In this document: one piece after another, positions 10,434 through 20,959 of the stretch
How the letters are laid out: the number at the start of each line of letters is the position of its first letter
How positions within the stretch are numbered: the first letter of the stretch is position 1
Assembly (NCBI GenBank): GCA_023375785.1
Contig: SZWC01000085.1
Location: forward strand, 167,238-208,126
Reading direction: 5' to 3'
Source: Penium margaritaceum
Lineage: Eukaryota; Streptophyta; Zygnematophyceae; Desmidiales; Peniaceae
Length of the DNA stretch: 40,889 bases
Made by a program: the position numbers and the translations under genes
Notes under the pieces: generated by a model
What the model saw: only the letters and a program-made list of their open reading frames with translations
The model's database searches: none
Told to the model about the DNA's origin: nothing

Positions 10434-11972
10434 CATAAGGATGGGGCTGAGTGGGAGGGAGCCATAAAATCTGAGCTCGCCTCCCACGAAGAGAACGGTA
10501 CTTGGCAGCTGATTGATAGGCCGGAGGGCGCAAAAATCATCGGCTCCACGTGGATCTTCAAGAAGAAGCTCACCAAGGAGGGGAATGTGGAGCGATACAA
10601 GGCGCGGCTGGTCGCGAAGGGGTACGCCCAACGAAAAGGTAAACACTACGACGAAACCTTCGCGCCGGTGGCGAAGTTCGCCTCCATCCGTTCCATCCTC
10701 TTGGTGGCGGCGGCGCGCGACCACGAAGTCCACCAAATGGACGTGAAAACCGCGTTTCTCAACGGTGACCTGGACAAGGAGGTCCTCATGGAGGTACCGG
10801 AGGGGGTGGACATACCGCCGGGGAAGGTGTGCCGGCTTTGCAAGGCGCTCTACGGACTGAAGCAAATGCCACTCATGTGGTACCTGAAAATGGACGGCTT
10901 CATGGCCGAGCTTGGCTTCAAGAGCTGCGAAGCGGATCAAAGCGTGTACGTGCGAAAGCAGCCGGGTTTGCACAATATCATGGTCCTCTACGTGGATGAC
11001 CTCATCCTCGTGTCATCGGACATGGAGGAGTTGGTGAACTTGAAGCGGCAACTGGGCGGTCGGCTCAAAATGACCGACATGGGCGAGCTCGAGTACTACC
11101 TCGGTGTCGCCATCAAGAGGGACTGCAAGGCACGCACGTTGGAGATGGGACATGCAAAGTACGTGCAAGAGGTGCTCCGCCGCTACAACATGGAGGAGTG
11201 CAACCCCATTGGCACACCCATCACCACCACATGTGAGCTAAGCTCAAGCATGGGGCCGAGTACGGATGAGGAGAAGGAGGAGATGGCAGGTGTGCCATAC
11301 CAGTCCGTAGTGGGGAACATCATGTACGCCATGGTGGTGACGCGACCCGACTTGGCCTTCGCGGAGGGCCAAGTGAGCTGCTATGCTGCTAACCCCGGGC
11401 CGCTGCATGGGCAAGCGGTGAATCGGATCCTCCGCTATCTCAAGGTGACAAAACGGTCGCGGCTCGTGTTTGGAGGGGGAGCACGTGATGACTCCCTCGA
11501 GTTGGTCGACTACTCGGATGCCGACTGGGTAGGTGACGTGGATGAAAGAAAATCAACGTCGGGATACGTGCTTGTGCTTGGTGGTGCAGTAGTTTCATGG
11601 GTTAGCAGGAAGTAGGACTGTGTTGCACTGTCCAGCACCGAAGCGGAGTACATTGCAGTTGCGGAAGCTGCAAAAGAGGAGGTATGGTTGCGGCAGCTGC
11701 TCAAAGAGATCGGCGTGCCGCAAAGGAAGCCGACTGTACTCAACGTTGATAACATGAGTGCCATCAGTCTCACCCAGAACCCAGTGCTACACAGGAGAAC
11801 CAAGCACATCGAGAACCGTCATCACTATGCACGAGACTTGGTGGCGAAGGGAGATGCGGCTATTGTGCATTGTGGCACTAAGCGCATGCTCGCCGATGCC
11901 ATGACCAAGGCACAGCCAAAGGACAGGCACGACATGAGATTCGTGGAGCTCGGTCTGCGCTGTGAAGTTTAA
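10434..11972 (+). pseudogene. Copia-1 reverse transcriptase and RNase H, one TAG stop
   Basis: RT begins with EWEGAIKSEL and GTWQLIDRP (10,449-10,530) and runs through YKARLVAKGYAQ, HQMDVKTAFLNGDL, ALYGLKQ and the catalytic YVDDLILVS (about 10,991). RNase H has DADW (11,518), SSTEAEY (11,632), VDNMSA (11,745) and the final LADAMTKA (11,890). A TAG at 11,613-11,615 interrupts WVSRK.DCVALSSTEAEY, where copia elements normally have Gln; the same frame then stays open to TAA at 11,970. Catalytic residues of both enzymes are all present, so only nonsense codons inactivate this half. Confidence 0.93.
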
Positions 11973-12012
11973 AATGCTACAGGTTCCAAGGACAGGGCAT
12001 CAAGGCTGCTGT

Positions 12013-12025
12013 GCAAGGGGGAGAT
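12013..12025 (+). promoter_or_regulatory. Copia-1 polypurine tract
   Basis: GCAAGGGGGAGAT directly precedes the right LTR (TGTTGACATGG). Purine runs here prime second-strand synthesis in LTR elements. Confidence 0.85.
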
Positions 12026-12755
12026 TGTTGACATGGTGTGCCCCTTGCCATGGGTTCCGTTGATCGTACTCCCTGGTTATACCACTGAGGAGTGGTAAAA
12101 AACCTGATCTAACTTCAGATTTGGATTCCTTGGATTTCTCCATGCAGGATCGAGCTTTGAATTGCTTGATTTGAGTGAGTATTCAGATTGTTAGCCTAGC
12201 CCCAAAATCAGGTGTTCGGCGTGTGGAATCTGGTACCCGCCATAGGTGGCGGGATAATCCACCGCCAGTGATCCTAGTTCATCTCCAATGGGCTCCAAAG
12301 GCACATGGGCCATGAAAGAATGAATGTGGATGGTCTCCTAGACCAAGGCAAGCCCCTCAGCACCTTGGGATGACAGGAAGGGCGCTTCGACAGGCCACTG
12401 TCAAAGCGCCTCCCGTCACTCCCGTTCGTGGGCATGGTGGGCGGGTCGGCTCCACCAAGGGTTACTTCGACGGCCGTAGCAGGGGCTCTACTGCTCCAAT
12501 TTGGGCATGCTTGAATGAATTGGAAAGCTTAGATCATAGGCTATAAGAACCTGATGTAATCTCACCATGCTAAGTAACAAAAACGTGTTTCGATTCAGAT
12601 CTACTGAATGCCACGTGTTCTGTCCACTCACATCCGTGATCCTTGTGCTCCACACTCTTCACCATTGGTGTCCATTGGCTGCCCAAACCTTGGTAGCGTG
12701 TATCACTGAGAGCTAGGCATCCTTGAGGGTGCCTCCACACCCAGTAGAGCCAACA
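12026..12755 (+). repeat. Copia-1 3' LTR
   Basis: The 730-base LTR begins TGTTGACATGG and ends GAGCCAACA, followed by the TCACT duplication. It keeps the about 85 bases (from about 12,462) that the left LTR has lost, so it is the better guide to the original LTR. Confidence 0.94.
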
Positions 12756-12760
12756 TCACT
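12756..12760 (+). repeat. Copia-1 target-site duplication, right copy
   Basis: TCACT, identical to 7,084-7,088. Confidence 0.93.
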
Positions 12761-13400
12761 TTGGGGGGCTATCATCATCAACGACCTTGTGCACAGAGAC
12801 TTGAGTTATTCAAGTCTTCGGAGGCCCATTTCCATTCTTACCTCATCCCGTTATTTTGGGTGTGAAACAAGGGGATATTACCTTGAACTCGTGAGTTTGC
12901 ACAAACTTTCCAGTGTTGAAACTTGTAGTTTTTCCTAAACAAAATTGAGTTCTGTTTTTTAAGCGTCCATGCAAAATCATCGCGTACAAGGCACGATCAA
13001 CGGTTTGGCGCCAACTTTTCTCGTGTGCTCCCCTTGGTCCTCGCTCTCACCCTTGCTCCCCCCATCCCTCGCCCTCGCTTGCTCACTTGCAAGGAGCGTG
13101 AGGAGGGGACAAGGGCACAAGGCCACGAGGCCTCGCCCTTGAGGCCCTAGTGGCCCCTCAGCCATTGATCGGGCTGAGGCCGCGATCGGCTGCTGGCGGC
13201 TGGCCGGATGGTCACTTGGCCAGGTGCCGACTGTTCAGCCCACAGGCAGCTAGCTGGCCGGCAGCCAGCAAAGTGCTGGCCATCGGCCAGCCCTCACTGA
13301 CGCGAGGGTGGTGTGCAACCACCCCTCACTTCAGCGAGGAGGGAGGGCCAAACCGGCCCTCTGTCTACAGCTTTATTGTCTTTTTTTTGTGAAGTGCCAA
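12761..13400 (-). repeat. Gypsy-1 5' LTR, main portion
   Basis: Read on the minus strand this segment matches 13,880-14,450 of the plus strand: a GC-rich block with GGAGGGCCAAACCGGCCCTC (13,340-13,359), a hairpin (13,121-13,155), a T/A-rich block and TGGGCCTCCGAAGACTT near 12,822-12,806, which corresponds to TGGGCCTCCAAAGACTT at 14,404-14,420. The latter match continues on the far side of Copia-1. I infer an LTR because it lies upstream of a primer site and leader; the other LTR of this element is outside the window. Confidence 0.7.
13121..13155 (-). promoter_or_regulatory. Conserved hairpin in Gypsy-1 LTR
   Basis: On the plus strand GGCCAC pairs with GTGGCC and, inside, GGCCTC with GAGGCC. 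The element sense strand (minus) forms the same fold. The matching hairpin in Gypsy-2 (14,092-14,123) keeps the fold with a changed closing pair. Confidence 0.55.
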
Positions 13401-13799
13401 TGACATCCTGCAGTAGATGGGCTAAGCAGGCTCCATTCCAATGCACAAAGAGTCTTGCACCTCCCATGCAAACCCATCACAAATCCATTGTAAAACAACC
13501 AATCCCTCAAAGAGCTAGAGTAGCTGAAATCAGAATGTCGATGCCACATACGCGTAGCATCAATTCGATGCAGATGGCGCGTCGAACCCCTCAAACTCCA
13601 AAAAGGGCCTTGTTTTTCTAGAACTCAACTTTGGTACAAAGCATAGTTACAAGAGAAGAGAGCCATAAAACGAGGTGGGCTTTACTTGTATCCTCTCCAT
13701 TCCGTTTGAGAAAACTTGGTTTCTTGCATTGGACAAAAAATTGCTTCAAACAAAGGGGGACAAGGGACACCAATGGTGTGAAAGAGGGTTGAGGAATAC
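13401..13799. other. Spacer between head-to-head chromovirus LTRs
   Basis: About 400 bases separate the two LTR-like segments. The outer ends of both LTRs must lie here, but I could not fix the TG ends or any target duplication. No gene was recognised. Confidence 0.4.
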
Positions 13800-14550
13800 A
13801 CTTATGCTATGAGGAATGAGGGAATCAGGTTGTCTAGGCCATCACCACGTGGTCATCAAGCTCACGTGTGGCGAGCAAGCCATGTCCACTATGGAGTGAG
13901 AGGGCTGGATTGGCCCTCCCGCCTCCTAAGATTGAGGGGGTGCTTCGCAACCACATCTCGCAAATTCGTGGGCTGGCTGGTGGCCAACCTCTCATTGACC
14001 GCCGGCTAGCTATAGGTGCCTGGTGCCCGGTCAGGTGACGAGCCGCCAACCATCCGCCTACCAAGAAAATGGCTATATCGGCGTCTGATAAGCCACAAGG
14101 GCCTTGTGGGCAAGGCCCGTGGCCTCGTGCCCTTGGTCCCATTGCCTGTGAAAAGAGTGAGGAAAATGGATAGACACAAGTGAGAGAACTGCAATATACA
14201 AATAGAGTGTCGGTGCAAGATCGTCAGATGTATCATACATGCAACAAAGTTTCACGTCATTGCATAAAAATCAAAACTCAATTTCGTAAGTACAAACTTT
14301 CATTTAACAATGTAAAGATATCATGTGAGTTCATGAGTTTGAACTCACCCAAACAACCCCCTTGTTTGGGACCTAGAATGATGAGACGAGGTGAAGCAAA
14401 GAATGGGCCTCCAAAGACTTCAAGTACCCTGCATCAGTTGTTGATGATACCTGCCCCCAGAGAGACGAAATGGATAATCTCTCTTGCAAGGTCTGGGTGC
14501 AGTTTTGTAAACTCTGACTATGACTTACGTGTAGGGGTTTTAGTCACTCC
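13800..14550 (+). repeat. Gypsy-2 5' LTR (limits approximate)
   Basis: It matches the minus strand of 13,400-12,761 and 7,088-6,990. Shared blocks are the GC-rich region with the hairpin (14,092-14,123), TGGGCCTCCAAAGACTT (14,404-14,420), GTTGATGAT (14,440) and AAACTCTGAC (14,508). The end is placed where the primer site lies in Gypsy-1. Confidence 0.68.
14092..14123 (+). promoter_or_regulatory. Conserved hairpin in Gypsy-2 LTR
   Basis: GCCAC pairs with GTGGC and, inside, GGCCTT pairs with AAGGCC around GTGGGC. In Gypsy-1 the inner stem is GGCCTC with GAGGCC, so one closing pair changed on both sides. Confidence 0.55.
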
Positions 14551-15429
14551 TGTTCTCGCCGATTTCATGGCAAGACGACCCTCAAAACCAACTCCGTGAC
14601 AGTTCCGACGTTTATAAAGCAGATGAAATGTAGCTAGCAGCTTTAGTAGCAATAGTGTAAATGCCACAATTAGATATGCTTGGATTTTAACCGTTTCAAT
14701 CATTGTGAATTGCGTTGGAGAGATACCGAGAAGCTCTCTTTAATTTTCTGTGCTCCTTCTAGGTTCTCCCCTTACTCGTGGAACTACATAGACCTATGGT
14801 GGAAAGGATGGGGAGCGTCTACTCCCAAACCACCAGTTTTCCTCGTTTCAAGATTCCCTCATCCCTCCTTTGACTAAAAATCGGGACAGTGCTCCTTCAT
14901 AAGACCAAGGGCTCCCACAGTTTGAGACATAACCTAAAAGAAGGTGACACCTTGATGAACTTTTAAGGCCTTTTTGCCGTTGTAAGCACAAGGAAAACTC
15001 CTGCAAAGAGGCGCAATACATGCCAAAAAAACTAAAGAGGGGGTCAAGTAAGCCCCAAACACAAAGAGAAGACAAGAGGAGTGAGGGAGGTGTATATGGG
15101 GGGTGTAAATTCTAGATCGTTGATGCCTCTCTACCCTCCTCGAAATTTCGAGCGGCCCTCAAACTTTTGTGCCTCTTCCACTTTTGTCTTCGTTTTTACC
15201 CCCCCAGGCTACATGGGTTGCCTAGCACCGTGAGCCATGGCTTAAGAAGTTGGCTTGAACCTACATGCTTGTTTCGACCATGGCAACATACCAAAAAAAA
15301 ATCTCCAGTAGGTGATTATGCCAACCATGTTGGCGCATGAAAACAGAGTTTACAACCACATGGTTATGTCATCCACGATGGCACAGAGAGTTAAAGATAT
15401 TTTTTTTGGTTGCGTCACCAATTCTGTTG
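14551..15429 (+). other. Gypsy-2 leader
   Basis: Nearly 0.9 kb without a conserved frame, corresponding to the Gypsy-1 leader by position and by shared words such as CCGTGAGCCATGGCTTAAGA (15,228-15,247). No gene was recognised. Confidence 0.5.
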
Positions 15430-17300
15430 ACAGCACAACCACGCAGTGACGCCACCACCACACACCCATGACAGACTCCACACTCTAGAAGTCACAATCG
15501 CAAGCACGGTGGCCAAATCGATGACAACCACATCGCTGGGGACAAACCGCGACAGAATTGGCAAAGCCGGAAAGCGCGAGAAAGCGAAGAAATTCTTGGT
15601 CAGAACATTGACGTGCACGTGGATGACTCCCACACGACAGAGGAAGCACTCTAGGAGGATCACCAGAATGTGTACTCTATGAAAATGTACATAGTTGACG
15701 GTAGCGAAGACGATTCAGATCATAACCATCACCATAATGGAAAACTCAAGCCCATCGCTTGAGGAGGGCAATACACCCATTGAATCCTAATGATTTTTCA
15801 ACAACAACGAGGTTGCCGACACCGAGGAAAGCATAGAAAACAGACAAATGGGAAGTTCCCATGGACATGATATGGAACATGTCATGACGAAGGCATTTTT
15901 TCTGTGTGTTTGATGTTTATTGATGAGAACTTGAAGTGGCAGGACAATCCAAGATGCAGGTGCGACACCATCCGGAAGATTAGGGATGGACCCCCCTTCT
16001 TACAACGTGGTTGTAATGGAGCATTTAAACGCTTTCTCAAGCATCATCACAGACGATAGTTTGTGATGATGCTCGAGGAAGCCGAAAGAGTGTGTTTGTT
16101 TTCCTCCAAAAGGTGGGTCTCATAGCACGCGTGTACGCAAGCCATAACATCACTCCATGGGCAAAGGTACATGGATAGTGACCCTTGAGACTATCATTGA
16201 AGCTTTGATGACATCGGGGTTGAAGTTCACGTTCACCAACCAATTGGCTTGCGTAGAACAAGTTGTCCTTGATTATGACCGCAAGCTGTAACATTAGATA
16301 CCTTACGAGACAACTTGCTCATGTCGACCCAGATGCGGGTGGAGCAACAGTCGAGGTACGCCGTGTACACTAATGCTACCACTACTCATCGAAAGTACTT
16401 GTACACCTTGACAACGTCGAGCCTGGTCATGAACACATCCTTCGACCGTCGTGCAAATATCTTATAAAAGGGTGTGATGTTGACGGACAAGCCAAATCGC
16501 ATGGAAAATAGCCAACGCACCCATGAGGCTTCACCCCACTAGTAGAATGACCTTGCCACAATGGGACTTGAAGACAAACTCTTCAAGTACGTGGTCAAGA
16601 ATCGGGGTGTGAATCGGAAACACCTGGAGTGTCAGCCCATTTTGTGGGGAGGTTTTTCCGCTACCAAGTACATAAGGTGCATCGAGTTTGAGGAGGCACA
16701 GTGCGTATTCCACAAGATGAAGTACTTTGAGCAGTTAGGTTTCTCATTTGAGACCTACTTGAGCGAGTTCACCGTAAGCGCTGAGGAACCGAAAGACTTC
16801 ACCGAGTGCAATGGAATCTATACTTCAAGTACCAAGAGTGGTTTCTGATGGGGAATTTGAATGATGGCTATGCTTGCAAGAAGCCAAAAAAACAAAACAC
16901 CGCAGTGGAAACAGGCTAGTCTTGGACAAGATGGAGGGTGTTGCGTGACCACATGAGTGAACTGCATTAGGTAAACCAAAATCACTTTTTGATACACAGC
17001 CAAACATACGTGCGTAGCAAGGTCGTGAGATGCACGTGAACGTTGTATGGATTGGAGGGACAGCCAAGCAGCGGGACGGAATTAGGGGCAAACAACATTC
17101 AATCCTCCTGGTCAAGAAGAATGGCAAGCATAGGACTCCCAACCACAAGTGCGGCCAGAACAATTATGAGCTACATGCATTGCGTGAACTTCACAACACT
17201 GTCTTCAATGAGGGACATTGCCTTGAATGTATGCAGCCCGGCCACTTTAAGGCTCAACGCCCTGAGGCTATTGGCAGTGACAAGTGGTTGCGGCATTAGT
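15430..17300 (+). pseudogene. Gypsy-2 gag, broken
   Basis: The N-terminal part (about 15,500-15,760) carries ILGQNIDVHVDDSHTTEEAL and then an acidic stretch SEDDSDHNHHHNG, matching KVLDKHVDAYMDDPRAKDGA and the acidic stretch of Gypsy-1. The middle (16,561-16,848) has AQCVFHKMKYFEQL and YLSEFTV. The end (17,030-17,299) has HRTPNHKCG, ELHNTVFNEGHC and the knuckle CLECMQPGHFKAQR, where three of four zinc ligands remain and the last Cys is Arg. Between these blocks (15,790-16,540) frames are lost and only short matches remain. The gene would supply the particle protein. Confidence 0.72.
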
Positions 17301-17849
17301 TGCAAATGGAACACCTCATGGAGATGATGTCATGGGAGGCCGGGAACATGGTTGTCAAAAGGGTATTGGCTGCGGCAACCAGCACAATTGTGGAAACAGC
17401 CATGGCCATGGTGCAGGTTTTCCCCATCCCTGAGTGAAAGTAGTGGGGAGAATTCAAAGGAAAAGATGGATACAAATGTTGGCTCATGCTTTTCAGGTGA
17501 GGGTATGAAGCAATCGGGATTTTTTGTGAGTTATAAATTCATTGTTTTCTTCTCATTTGATTGAACGGCACCCCGCACTCACCGGTCATATTTTCTCTAC
17601 AATCCTTGTGTTGTCAGACAACACACGCGATCCAACATGCTTAGGGGTAGAGACACTGACCACTATGCGATAATCATGTCATGCAATGATTGAAACAAAT
17701 GCCCTTAAAAGACGAGATTGATGATATTCTCGATACCTTTGGTCAAAGTTTTTGTCCGAGAAAATGCAAAGTGTGAAAGGTGCTTGTGGAATTCACTTGT
17801 AGCCATAGGATGTGAACTCAAGTGGGTGAATCATTGGAGTTGCAATGTC
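17301..17849 (+). other. Gypsy-2 gag-protease junction
   Basis: FSPSLSESSGEN at about 17,420-17,455 matches the same junction in Gypsy-1. The remainder to 17,849 shows no recognisable domain and no long frame. Confidence 0.4.
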
Positions 17850-18340
17850 AACCGTAGTGATTTCAAGTTTACCACAAACTCAGTTTGATGTCCTCAAGCT
17901 TGTTGAATCAAACGTGTGGAAACATCATGATGATGAAGTTCAAATGACACAATGTTGATACTTTCACAAAGAGACGGCCTGACATCAAGGGGAAAACTCC
18001 ATTGTTAACACTAGGTTGAAAGGTGGGCCTCAAGTACAAATCTTAACATGTATTTAATGTTGGTTGCAAACATTCGATATCCATGAAGAGGACCTGTGAC
18101 ATGAGAACTTGTATCAAAATTTATACACATAGCATCATGCTAAAGGTACTACACGGTCTCGACCTGTTTGACATGGCTCTAGGTCCCCCTGTCTTTGCAA
18201 AAAGGAGCCTCTGACGTGCCTTGTACCAAGACGTTTGATCCTTCAAAAGGGACGTCATTGTCTTTTTCTGGTTTTGAGTACAGGATGTTCATGGACTTGA
18301 CTTAAATTCCATTCCTACGTGTCCGCAATGCACTTAAAAA
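17850..18340 (+). pseudogene. Gypsy-2 protease region, very decayed
   Basis: Assigned by position and nucleotide similarity to Gypsy-1 around 3,100-3,450. Shared words include TCAAAAGGGACGTCATTGTC (18,243-18,262) against TCAAAAAGGGACAGCGTCGC, and GACTTAAATTCCATTCCTAC against AGTCAAATTCCATGCCAACT. No active-site motif can be read. Confidence 0.45.
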
Positions 18341-18369
18341 TACTTGTTTCATATTGCTGTTGATGTTTT

Positions 18370-19060
18370 TTGGCTCATCTATAGAAAACGGATGATAATG
18401 CGAAGGAAGACACAAAGGTACAATAGGTACAATCTTTCTCGGCAAAGTTCTCGCACACCATGTTTACACCATGTCTTGTCGTAGTATGGAAAATGACCAG
18501 GAGGCCAAAAACCACATCAACGAGTATCATTTAAGAGGATGGATTGAGCCGAGTAGCTCATTGTACGTTGATTGTTTGTACAACAAAAGAAGTTTGGTCT
18601 ATGTATGTGCGCGAGCTATCAGGCGCGAAACAAACTGGTGATGAATAATCGATTCCCCTAGCTGTTCATGGAGGACCTATTTGACCAACTCCGAGGGACA
18701 AGAATGTTTTATTCCTTGGGTTTGTCTCAAGTATTGCATTAAAATTGCATCTCAAAAAGGCAATGAGACCATACGGACGGTTTGGACACACATGGGACAT
18801 TACCCGTTTGAAGTTTTGTGATGTTGTATTGGTAGGGGGCATCTCGGATTTGTGAGGAGACTAGTGTTGTGGGAGTGATTGAGAGTGGAGTGTCTGAGAG
18901 TAAATCATAGTCAGCAAACCGGTTTCAGGTGGATGGCTTCCATTGGTGCATTGGAGAATATCTACACAGACAAGGTGGTCAAACACTAGTCAAAAGACCA
19001 TCTGCGACATGTGATAACATGGCAAGGGTTCTACGTTTAACTCAAGGAACCACTCATAGG
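18370..19060 (+). pseudogene. Gypsy-2 reverse transcriptase, first portion
   Basis: Fragments in shifting frames match RT and its N-terminal linker: KTDDNAKEDT (18,388; Gypsy-1 has KVEDNVKDDT), EDLFDQLRGTRMFYSLGLSQ (18,671-18,730), RTVWTHMGHYPFEVL (18,775-18,819), and IYTDKVVKH with SKDHLRHV (about 18,960-19,010), in place of the YLDD box and the EHL..V helix. No frame connects them. The catalytic Asp pair reads TDK, so activity is impossible. Confidence 0.55.
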
Positions 19061-19429
19061 GGGTAAGACCTAGTAAGTTATGTATGGTTTACCGATAGTC
19101 ACTCGTGAAGCCTACAGGTCCCAAAATATGTCCTAGTTTCCTTTGTAATATCCATGCCAAGATAGCACAGCATGGGAACATGAACAAAACAAAGTGCTTG
19201 ATTCGTCATGAAAACTCCGTAGATGTAGACCTAGTTTTAACCCTATTGCTCTTGGATTGAGGAGGGTTTCTTAAACTAGAGGTCGTGCATTGATCAACTG
19301 TGAGGCAAGAGGGTTGTTGTTTTGGAGTCAAATAATCTATTCCTGAAGGTGGGTGTGAATAGCATGTGGGAAGGTAGAAAAACTGAATTCCAAAGGATAG
19401 CTACATGTTTGTAGGCCCCAAAGAAGTGT

Positions 19430-20850
19430 ATGTTTCATTTCAAGGATTTCTTGAGTGGTTGTCATCCGCAAAAGGTAACGTCAAAGCACCAAGTATATGA
19501 GCGCTCTTAGGCAGCTCCGGATGTGCTAATTGCAAGTTTACAAGTAGAGAATTTTGTTGACGTGTTTCTTGTACGTTACTACATCCATAACCTGATTGGT
19601 CTCAAACCTCTTGCCTTTGAAGAGCGTGAGCTTGAGGGAGTCAATGGCAGTGGTTGAGATGTCCCACTTTGGCCTGAATCTTTTGTTGATGTCGCTAAAG
19701 GTGGATAGGAATGGGAGGATGTCTTATCCGCCCCATGGGATAAGGCTGTCGTCAACAAATTGTCACTGAAGCAAGGGTTTTGTTTTGTACTCACGGGTGA
19801 CTTTATGTGCAAGAAATCGCATGAAAGGAATTGCAAAGGCAGGGGCTGTGGGTGTGCCCATCGTCGTGCCATTAATCTATCTGTAGGTTGCACCCAAGAA
19901 CTCCACATGGGAGTTGTTAATCACCCATGATAAGAGTTGGATAACAAGTGGCGTCTTAGGTTGTTGTGCTTGGTGAAGGACGTCTTGGGTGGAAATTGAG
20001 TGCACGGAGATGGGAATGCTCGAGTGCAGTGCTACCACACCTTACAAAGCAAGGATTACATGCAGAGGTAGGGTCAGTTTATCAACCTCACGCAATAGTG
20101 ATATGCTGTCTTTGAGGAAAGCTGACTAACATTGTACAAGGTTTTAGAAGCATGAGTTCAGCCTTTTTGAGACATTGGTTGTGATCCAACTTTGGCAAGC
20201 TATTATCGGCCGGCTGACATGTGGAGTTCTGTGAGTTTTGAGAAGATGATACAGTGTAGCTTGTTTCCAACCTCCAACTGGTTCTTGGATAAATGAATTC
20301 CAAAGTGAGTGTGGAAGCATGCCACCTGTATCACAACTCTACGTGATTATAAGGAGTCGCTACTTGATGTTGTCAATATCATACTAAGTGGCAATGTATC
20401 TGGTGCTGTCAAACGGGTGGGACATGTACTCATTGGTGTACAAATTTCATTCTAAGATAACCAGGCCTAGATGTTTTCCACAACTTGGACGGCAATGGAT
20501 TTGCCATCTCCGAGCCTTTTGAGAAAAGCTCCTTTAGGCTTGAATGAATTGTGAAGGCAGTGTGAGGCTGCATACACGAGAGATTGATAGGCTTCCGCAT
20601 GGTAACTTGGGTGGCATCCGTGATGGGCTTAGGATCCTTAATTTGAGGATGCCCTTTTAGGAACTATCCTTGACAACATGCGTCTAACAGATTTGAAGAT
20701 GTCATCTAGGCTATGTGAGATTTCAGCAGAAGGGCGATCAATTGGACGAAGTTGAGACTGAGACTAAGCAGGTTGGCTTGATCCACCGTAAGACACCTCC
20801 GGATGAGGTTGTGCACATTGGTGTTGTCCATTCTACTTTCAATGCAAGAG
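19430..20850 (-). pseudogene. Penelope-like reverse transcriptase, broken
   Basis: Reading leftwards on the minus strand: VHNLIRRCLTVDQANLLSLS (about 20,830-20,770, the usual N-terminal block before RT), YHLLKTHRTPHVSRPI (about 20,250-20,200, in place of Y.LPK.HK....RPI), ILALQGVVALHSSIPI (about 20,050-20,000, in place of DV.SLY..IP), then INGTTMGTPTAPAFAIPFM (19,873-19,817), QFVDDSLIPWGG (19,762-19,727), a KGKRFETNQVMDV block (about 19,620-19,580), TYKKHVNKILYL, and HPELPKSAH (about 19,520). This series, with the MGTP.AP motif before FVDD and the N/YL/HP blocks after it, is characteristic of Penelope-like elements and not of LINE or LTR RTs. Stops (for example TGA before FVDD, TAG in YR.ING) and frameshifts inactivate it, but FVDD is intact. 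Confidence 0.72.
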
Positions 20851-20959
20851 GGTATTTCTTGGATTGAACAAAAACACGGCTAGGTCATGTATAGAAAGTT
20901 CTAGCGGTCGACTTCGCAAGCGTGACCCTACTCATTCCCTTAGCCTTGCTTCTTGAACC

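Larger units (their letters stand above)
7089..12755 (+). mobile_element. Copia-1: full-length Ty1/copia retrotransposon
   Basis: The element has LTRs starting TGTT and ending AACA (7,089-7,763 and 12,026-12,755), a polypurine tract before the right LTR, TCACT target duplications, and gag, protease, integrase, RT and RNase H in copia order (integrase before RT). The first 200 bases of the two LTRs differ at about 17 positions, so the insertion is not recent. It lies inside the Gypsy-1 5' LTR. Coding capacity is lost through nonsense codons at 7,906, 10,431 and 11,613 and at least two frameshifts, but the frames are otherwise long, so it is the least decayed element in the left half of the window. 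Confidence 0.96.
1..13400 (-). mobile_element. Gypsy-1: decayed Ty3/gypsy chromovirus, partial, split by Copia-1
   Basis: Reading the minus strand from right to left gives the order expected of a chromovirus: 5' LTR (about 13,400-12,761 and 7,088-6,990), primer site (6,987-6,973), leader, gag (6,058-4,194), protease (about 3,560-3,430), RT (2,870-2,234), RNase H (2,191-1,690), integrase (1,420-460) and chromodomain (about 325-155). All reading frames are broken by stops and shifts. Copia-1 (7,089-12,755) lies within the 5' LTR. The 3' LTR is not in the window. The outer 5' limit near 13,400 is where similarity to the Gypsy-2 LTR fades, so it is approximate. Order and motifs are seen in the sequence; assignment to chromoviruses rests on the chromodomain. 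Confidence 0.88.

Noticed and set aside
9944..10973. Long minus-strand frames of about 220 codons over Copia-1 pol
   Set aside because: They are antisense to the well-supported integrase-RT region, have no motif and follow from its codon composition.
12980..14190. Inverted GC-rich repeats as a foldback transposon or MITE
   Set aside because: The similarity extends through T/A-rich parts and into the leader regions, as expected of two chromovirus LTRs in opposite orientation.
19579..20303. LINE reverse transcriptase
   Set aside because: The motif set around FVDD (MGTP.AP before it, and N..LYL and HP blocks after it) fits Penelope-like elements, and there is no LINE endonuclease or poly-A tail.
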